From Ga0077527 sp964486865 (GTDB lineage: Bacteria; Pseudomonadota; Gammaproteobacteria; Burkholderiales; SG8-41): 64,000 nucleotides of DNA. The DNA is taken from positions 1-64,000 of the forward strand of contig CAZAOZ010000011.1 in NCBI GenBank assembly GCA_964486865.1, read 5' to 3'. Below are positions 61,154 through 64,000 of the stretch, piece after piece. Under the pieces are notes generated by a model. That model was given only the letters and a program-made list of their open reading frames with translations, was not told the DNA's origin and made no database searches. Position 1 is the stretch's first letter. Every line of letters starts with the position of its first letter. The translations under genes and the position numbers were made by a program.

Positions 61154-62112
61154 ACCGCATCGTACCCGTGCTTGCCGCGCTGCTGCTGGCCATCGCCTGC
61201 AGCGGCGCTGCCGCGCAAACCTATCCCGCCAAGGCAGTGCGCATCGTCGTCGGTTATCCGCCGGGCGGGCCCACCGATCTGCTGGCGCGCATCATGGCGC
61301 AAAAACTCGCCGAATCCTGGGGACAGCAGGTGCTGGTCGATAACCGTACTGGCGCCAGCGGCATGATCGGCGCCGAAGTGGCGGCGCGCGCCGCACCCGA
61401 CGGCTACACGCTGCTGATGGTGCCCGTGACCTACGCGGTGACGCCCAGCCTGTTTCCCAAAATGAATTACAACGCCGAAAAGGATCTGATCCCCGTGGCG
61501 CAGGTCGCCGCCGCGCCGTTCATGCTGGTCGTGCATCCGGCGCTGCCAGTCAAGACCACCAAGGACCTCATCACGCTGGCGCGCGGCCGTCCCGGGCAGA
61601 TCAACTTTGCCTCGGCGAGCACCGGCGGCATCCCGCATCTCGCCGGCGAGCTGTTCAACACCATGACCGGCGTGAAAATGGTGCATATCCCGTACAAGGG
61701 CGCGGCGCCAGCCACCACCGACTTGCTGTCGGGACAGGTTTCGCTGATGTTCAACAATATGCTGTCGGCGATGCCGCAGGTGAAAAACGGCAGGCTGCGC
61801 GCCATCGCCGTGACCAGCAGCAAACGCTCGCCGGCCGCGCCGGAACTGCCGACCATCGCCGAGGCCGTCCCCGGCTACGAAGCCAGCGGCTGGTATGGCG
61901 CGCTGGCGCCGGCAGCGACGCCGCGCGACCTCATCACTAAACTCAATGCCAACATGAACCGCGCCATGCGCCTGCCCGACGTCACGCAACGCCTTGCCGG
62001 CGACGGCGTCGAAGCCGTCGGCACTACCCCGGAGCAGTTCGGCATTTACCTGCGCCAGGAAATCGTCAAATGGGGTAAGGTCGTCAAGGCTTCCGGCACC
62101 AAAGCAGATTAA
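61150..62112 (+). CDS. Bug/TctC-family periplasmic substrate-binding protein
   Basis: The 320-residue protein has a signal peptide (LAALLLAIACSGAAAQ) and Bug motifs IVVGYPPGGPTDLLARIMA, LVDNRTGASGMIGAEVA and PDGYTLLMVP. The ATG at 61150 overlaps the hydrolase stop by four bases, showing that it belongs to the operon although open frame exists upstream. It probably binds the substrate of this catabolic operon. Confidence 0.93.
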   Translation: MNRIVPVLAALLLAIACSGAAAQTYPAKAVRIVVGYPPGGPTDLLARIMAQKLAESWGQQVLVDNRTGASGMIGAEVAARAAPDGYTLLMVPVTYAVTPSLFPKMNYNAEKDLIPVAQVAAAPFMLVVHPALPVKTTKDLITLARGRPGQINFASASTGGIPHLAGELFNTMTGVKMVHIPYKGAAPATTDLLSGQVSLMFNNMLSAMPQVKNGRLRAIAVTSSKRSPAAPELPTIAEAVPGYEASGWYGALAPAATPRDLITKLNANMNRAMRLPDVTQRLAGDGVEAVGTTPEQFGIYLRQEIVKWGKVVKASGTKAD

Positions 62113-62135
62113 AAAAACAGAAAATACGGAGGAGC

Positions 62136-63104
62136 ATGATGACCAACACCATACGCCTCACGCTGGCCGCGCTGCTGCTCGGCGGCGCGCTGCACGCGGC
62201 GGCCGCGGAGTATCCGGCCAAACCGATCCGCATCGTCGTGCCCTTCCCCGCCGGCGGCCCGGTCGATATCACGGCCCGCACGCTCGCGCCGCGGCTATTC
62301 GAGACGCTGGGCCAGCGCATCCTGATCGACAATCGCGGCGGCGCCGGCGGCGTCCTCGGCTCCGACATCGTGGCCAAGTCGCCGGCCGACGGCTACACGC
62401 TGCTGCTGTGCACGACCGGCAACGCCATCAACGTCAGCCTGGTGAAGAATCTGCCCTACGACATCAAAAAGGATTTCGCGCCGGTGTCCATGGTGGCGAT
62501 CATCACCAGCATCCTGGTCGTGCATCCGTCGCTGCCGGTGAAGTCGGTCAGGGAGCTGATCGCGCTGGCCAAGGCAAAGCCTGAAGCCTTGAGCTATGCA
62601 TCCACCGGCAACGGTGCGCCGACGCACCTCGCGGCCGAACTGTTCAAGAGCATGGCCGGCGTCAAAATCCTGCATGTGCCGTACAAGGGCGCGTCGCTGG
62701 CCGTGGTCGATCTGCTGAGCGGACATGTGCAGTTGTCGTTCATCAGCGCGCCCGGCGTCATGCCGCATGTCCAGAACGGCCGCCTGCGCGTGCTGGCCGT
62801 CACCAATACCAAGCGCTCATTGCTGCTGCCCGCAGTGCCGACCCTGCATGAAGCCGGGCTGCGCGGCTACGAATCCGAGGGCTGGCATGGCCTGTTCACG
62901 CCGGCGGGCACGCCCAGGCCGGCGATCGACCGTCTCTACAGGGAAATCGCGACCGCATTGCGCGATCCCAAAATCAGCGCGCAACTGCTGGCCGGCGGCG
63001 CCGAGCCGGTAGGCATGCCGCCCGCCGAGTTTGCAGTAAAACTGCATGCCGAGATCGAGAAGTGGGCGAAAGTGGTCCAGGCTTCCGGCATGACAGTTGA
63101 TTGA
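62136..63104 (+). CDS. Bug/TctC-family periplasmic substrate-binding protein
   Basis: The 322-residue protein has a signal peptide ending AAAEY, and IVVPFPAGGPVDITARTLA, LIDNRGGAGGVLGSDIVAK and PADGYTLLLC. CGGAGGAG seven bases before ATG 62136 is a strong ribosome site. It is the second Bug protein in a row and similar to the preceding one in general plan but not a recent copy. The membrane components of the transporter are not in the window. Confidence 0.93.
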   Translation: MMTNTIRLTLAALLLGGALHAAAAEYPAKPIRIVVPFPAGGPVDITARTLAPRLFETLGQRILIDNRGGAGGVLGSDIVAKSPADGYTLLLCTTGNAINVSLVKNLPYDIKKDFAPVSMVAIITSILVVHPSLPVKSVRELIALAKAKPEALSYASTGNGAPTHLAAELFKSMAGVKILHVPYKGASLAVVDLLSGHVQLSFISAPGVMPHVQNGRLRVLAVTNTKRSLLLPAVPTLHEAGLRGYESEGWHGLFTPAGTPRPAIDRLYREIATALRDPKISAQLLAGGAEPVGMPPAEFAVKLHAEIEKWAKVVQASGMTVD

Positions 63105-63150
63105 GTGAAATTATTTATAACCTGTTGTTTTAATTGAAGAAAGTAAAACA

Positions 63151-63543
63151 ATGATCCCCAGCCTCATGGAACAATCGCCGCTCGGCGTTTATCTCGAGCA
63201 TTGCAAAAAAGGCGAACTCGCCTACCAGGTCTGCAAGGACGACAACCGGGCGTTCTTTTATCCGCGCGCCGTCGCTCCGGGCAGCGGCAGCGGCAACATC
63301 GAGTGGCGCGTGTCCAAGGGTTTCGGCACCGTGTACACCACCACCGTCGTCTACATGAAGGGCGAGCCGCCGCTGAACGTGGCGATGATCGACGTGGACG
63401 AAGGCTTTCGCCTGATGAGCCGCGTCGAGGACATAGACCCGATGCAGGTCAAGATCGGCATGCGCGTGAAAGTGCGCATGCACCCTGGCGACGACAAGCA
63501 GCCGCCTTATCCGGTGTTCACGCCCGCGGGAGATGCCAAATGA
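63151..63543 (+). CDS. DUF35/OB-fold protein with degenerate zinc ribbon
   Basis: The 130-residue protein has the DUF35 arrangement: N-terminal helix, ribbon region LAYQVCKDDNRAFFYPRAVA, and OB fold with GFGTVYTTTVVYM and KIGMRVKVRMHP. In typical members the ribbon has four zinc-binding cysteines; here only one is left (VCKDD), so zinc is probably not bound. DUF35 proteins form complexes with thiolase-like partners, as ChsH2 does with Ltp2 in steroid side-chain cleavage. The next gene is such a partner and overlaps by four bases (ATGA). Confidence 0.85.
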   Translation: MIPSLMEQSPLGVYLEHCKKGELAYQVCKDDNRAFFYPRAVAPGSGSGNIEWRVSKGFGTVYTTTVVYMKGEPPLNVAMIDVDEGFRLMSRVEDIDPMQVKIGMRVKVRMHPGDDKQPPYPVFTPAGDAK

Positions 63544-64000
63544 GCGGCTTGAAAAAAGGCAGCATCGCCGTCGTCGGCGCCGCGGAATCCGATTTGGGCC
63601 AGGTCGCACAGGGCACCTCCCCGGTTGACCTGATGGCGCAGGCCACCATGCGCGCACTCGACGACTGCGGCCTGACACTCAAGGATGTCGATGGGCTGTT
63701 CGTCGCCGCGACCCAGGTGCGCATGGGCCCGATGTCGCTGGCCGAATATCTGCGCATCAAGCCGAAGGTGTTCGACGGCACGCAAATCGGCGGCTCCTCG
63801 TTCATGTCGCATCTCGCCCACGCGCAGGCGGCGATCCAGCTGGGCCTGTGCGAAGTCGCGGTGATCGCCTACGGCAGCACGCAGCGCTCGGTGTCGCGCG
63901 CCGCCGCCAGTCCGCGTGAATACAATCCGTACGAATCCCCGTACCGGCCGATTCTGCCGATCAGCGCCTATGCCATGTCGGCGGCACGCCACATGCATCA
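63540..64000 (+). CDS. Thiolase-like protein (SCP-x/DitF/Ltp2 type), 5' part
   Basis: About 153 N-terminal residues are visible before the window ends: IAVVGAAESDLGQ, ALDDCGLTLKDVDGLFVA and IGGSSFMSHLAHAQAAI, LCEVAVIAYGSTQRS. The position of the active-site Cys of classical thiolases falls in GGSSFMSH, where no Cys is found. This is typical of the DitF/Ltp2-like branch, members of which act as aldolases with a DUF35 partner. The start overlaps the DUF35 stop by four bases. The rest of the catalytic His/Cys set cannot be seen. Confidence 0.85.
   Translation, partial: MSGLKKGSIAVVGAAESDLGQVAQGTSPVDLMAQATMRALDDCGLTLKDVDGLFVAATQVRMGPMSLAEYLRIKPKVFDGTQIGGSSFMSHLAHAQAAIQLGLCEVAVIAYGSTQRSVSRAAASPREYNPYESPYRPILPISAYAMSAARHMH

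Overview
This 64-kb window is a gene-dense, GC-rich bacterial chromosome segment (coding fraction above 90 %). The gene content points to a betaproteobacterium, most likely Burkholderiales: six Bug/TctC-type periplasmic binding proteins without their membrane partners, CaiB-type CoA transferase, MmgE/PrpD, a DUF35-thiolase pair, GlcDEF and many CoA-linked catabolic enzymes. The taxonomic call is inference; no rRNA, intact tRNA or other marker is present.

Layout. 1-12.7 kb: tail of a FemAB-like acyltransferase, a SulP-STAS-cNMP transporter, Nudix hydrolase, hot-dog dehydratase, secreted esterase, AmtB with a candidate sigma-54 promoter, a GspE/PilB ATPase, a second SulP-STAS-cNMP transporter, an Ada-like O6-alkylguanine repair protein and a CBS protein. 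12.7-16.1 kb: a gap with a decayed cysteine desulfurase 3' end, a cNMP-binding protein of unknown function, an Ldh-type dehydrogenase and an FlK-like thioesterase. 16.1-20.5 kb (minus strand): MocA-like nucleotidyltransferase, MoxR ATPase, a periplasmic-sensor/GGDEF protein and a CoxE-like VWA protein, resembling a molybdo-hydroxylase maturation set with a c-di-GMP enzyme placed inside it. 20.6-33.2 kb: hydroxypyruvate isomerase, a TAXI-TRAP transporter, tartronate semialdehyde reductase, and further on glycolate oxidase glcDEF; together these form a C2/C3 hydroxy-acid (glycolate/glyoxylate/tartronate semialdehyde) module. PsiE, a Sel1 protein, a diguanylate cyclase and a CoA transferase lie between. 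33.2-39.8 kb is accessory in character: a small AT-richer ORF, a DNA methyltransferase translationally coupled to a secreted SNase-type nuclease, PrpD, then an AT-richer island with a P-loop ATPase, a lipoprotein and an attC-like site. 39.8-50.5 kb: Bug proteins, PhyH-type dioxygenase, and a plus-strand operon of MaoC hydratase, SDR, enoyl-CoA hydratase, MFS, enolase-superfamily enzyme, class II aldolase and Bug. 50.7-53.6 kb: YcaO, RIO kinase, lone HicB. 53.8-64 kb: Bug and alpha/beta hydrolase (minus), then a tightly overlapping plus-strand catabolic operon: hydrolase, GST, NDP-forming acyl-CoA synthetase, enoyl-CoA hydratase, hydrolase, two Bug proteins, DUF35 protein and a thiolase running off the end.

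The most striking non-gene signal is a set of dispersed repeats. A hairpin built from tandem CACAGAG(GA) units occurs in full five times, each time between two co-oriented genes of one operon, plus one half copy. A second family (CCCTCTCCCC arms) sits twice in inverted orientation around a Bug gene and once in frame inside glcE. A third (AAGGGGACTTCC core) sits once between genes and once in frame inside an alpha/beta hydrolase. An attC-like structure follows the lipoprotein gene. No transposase, integrase, CRISPR array or prophage was seen.
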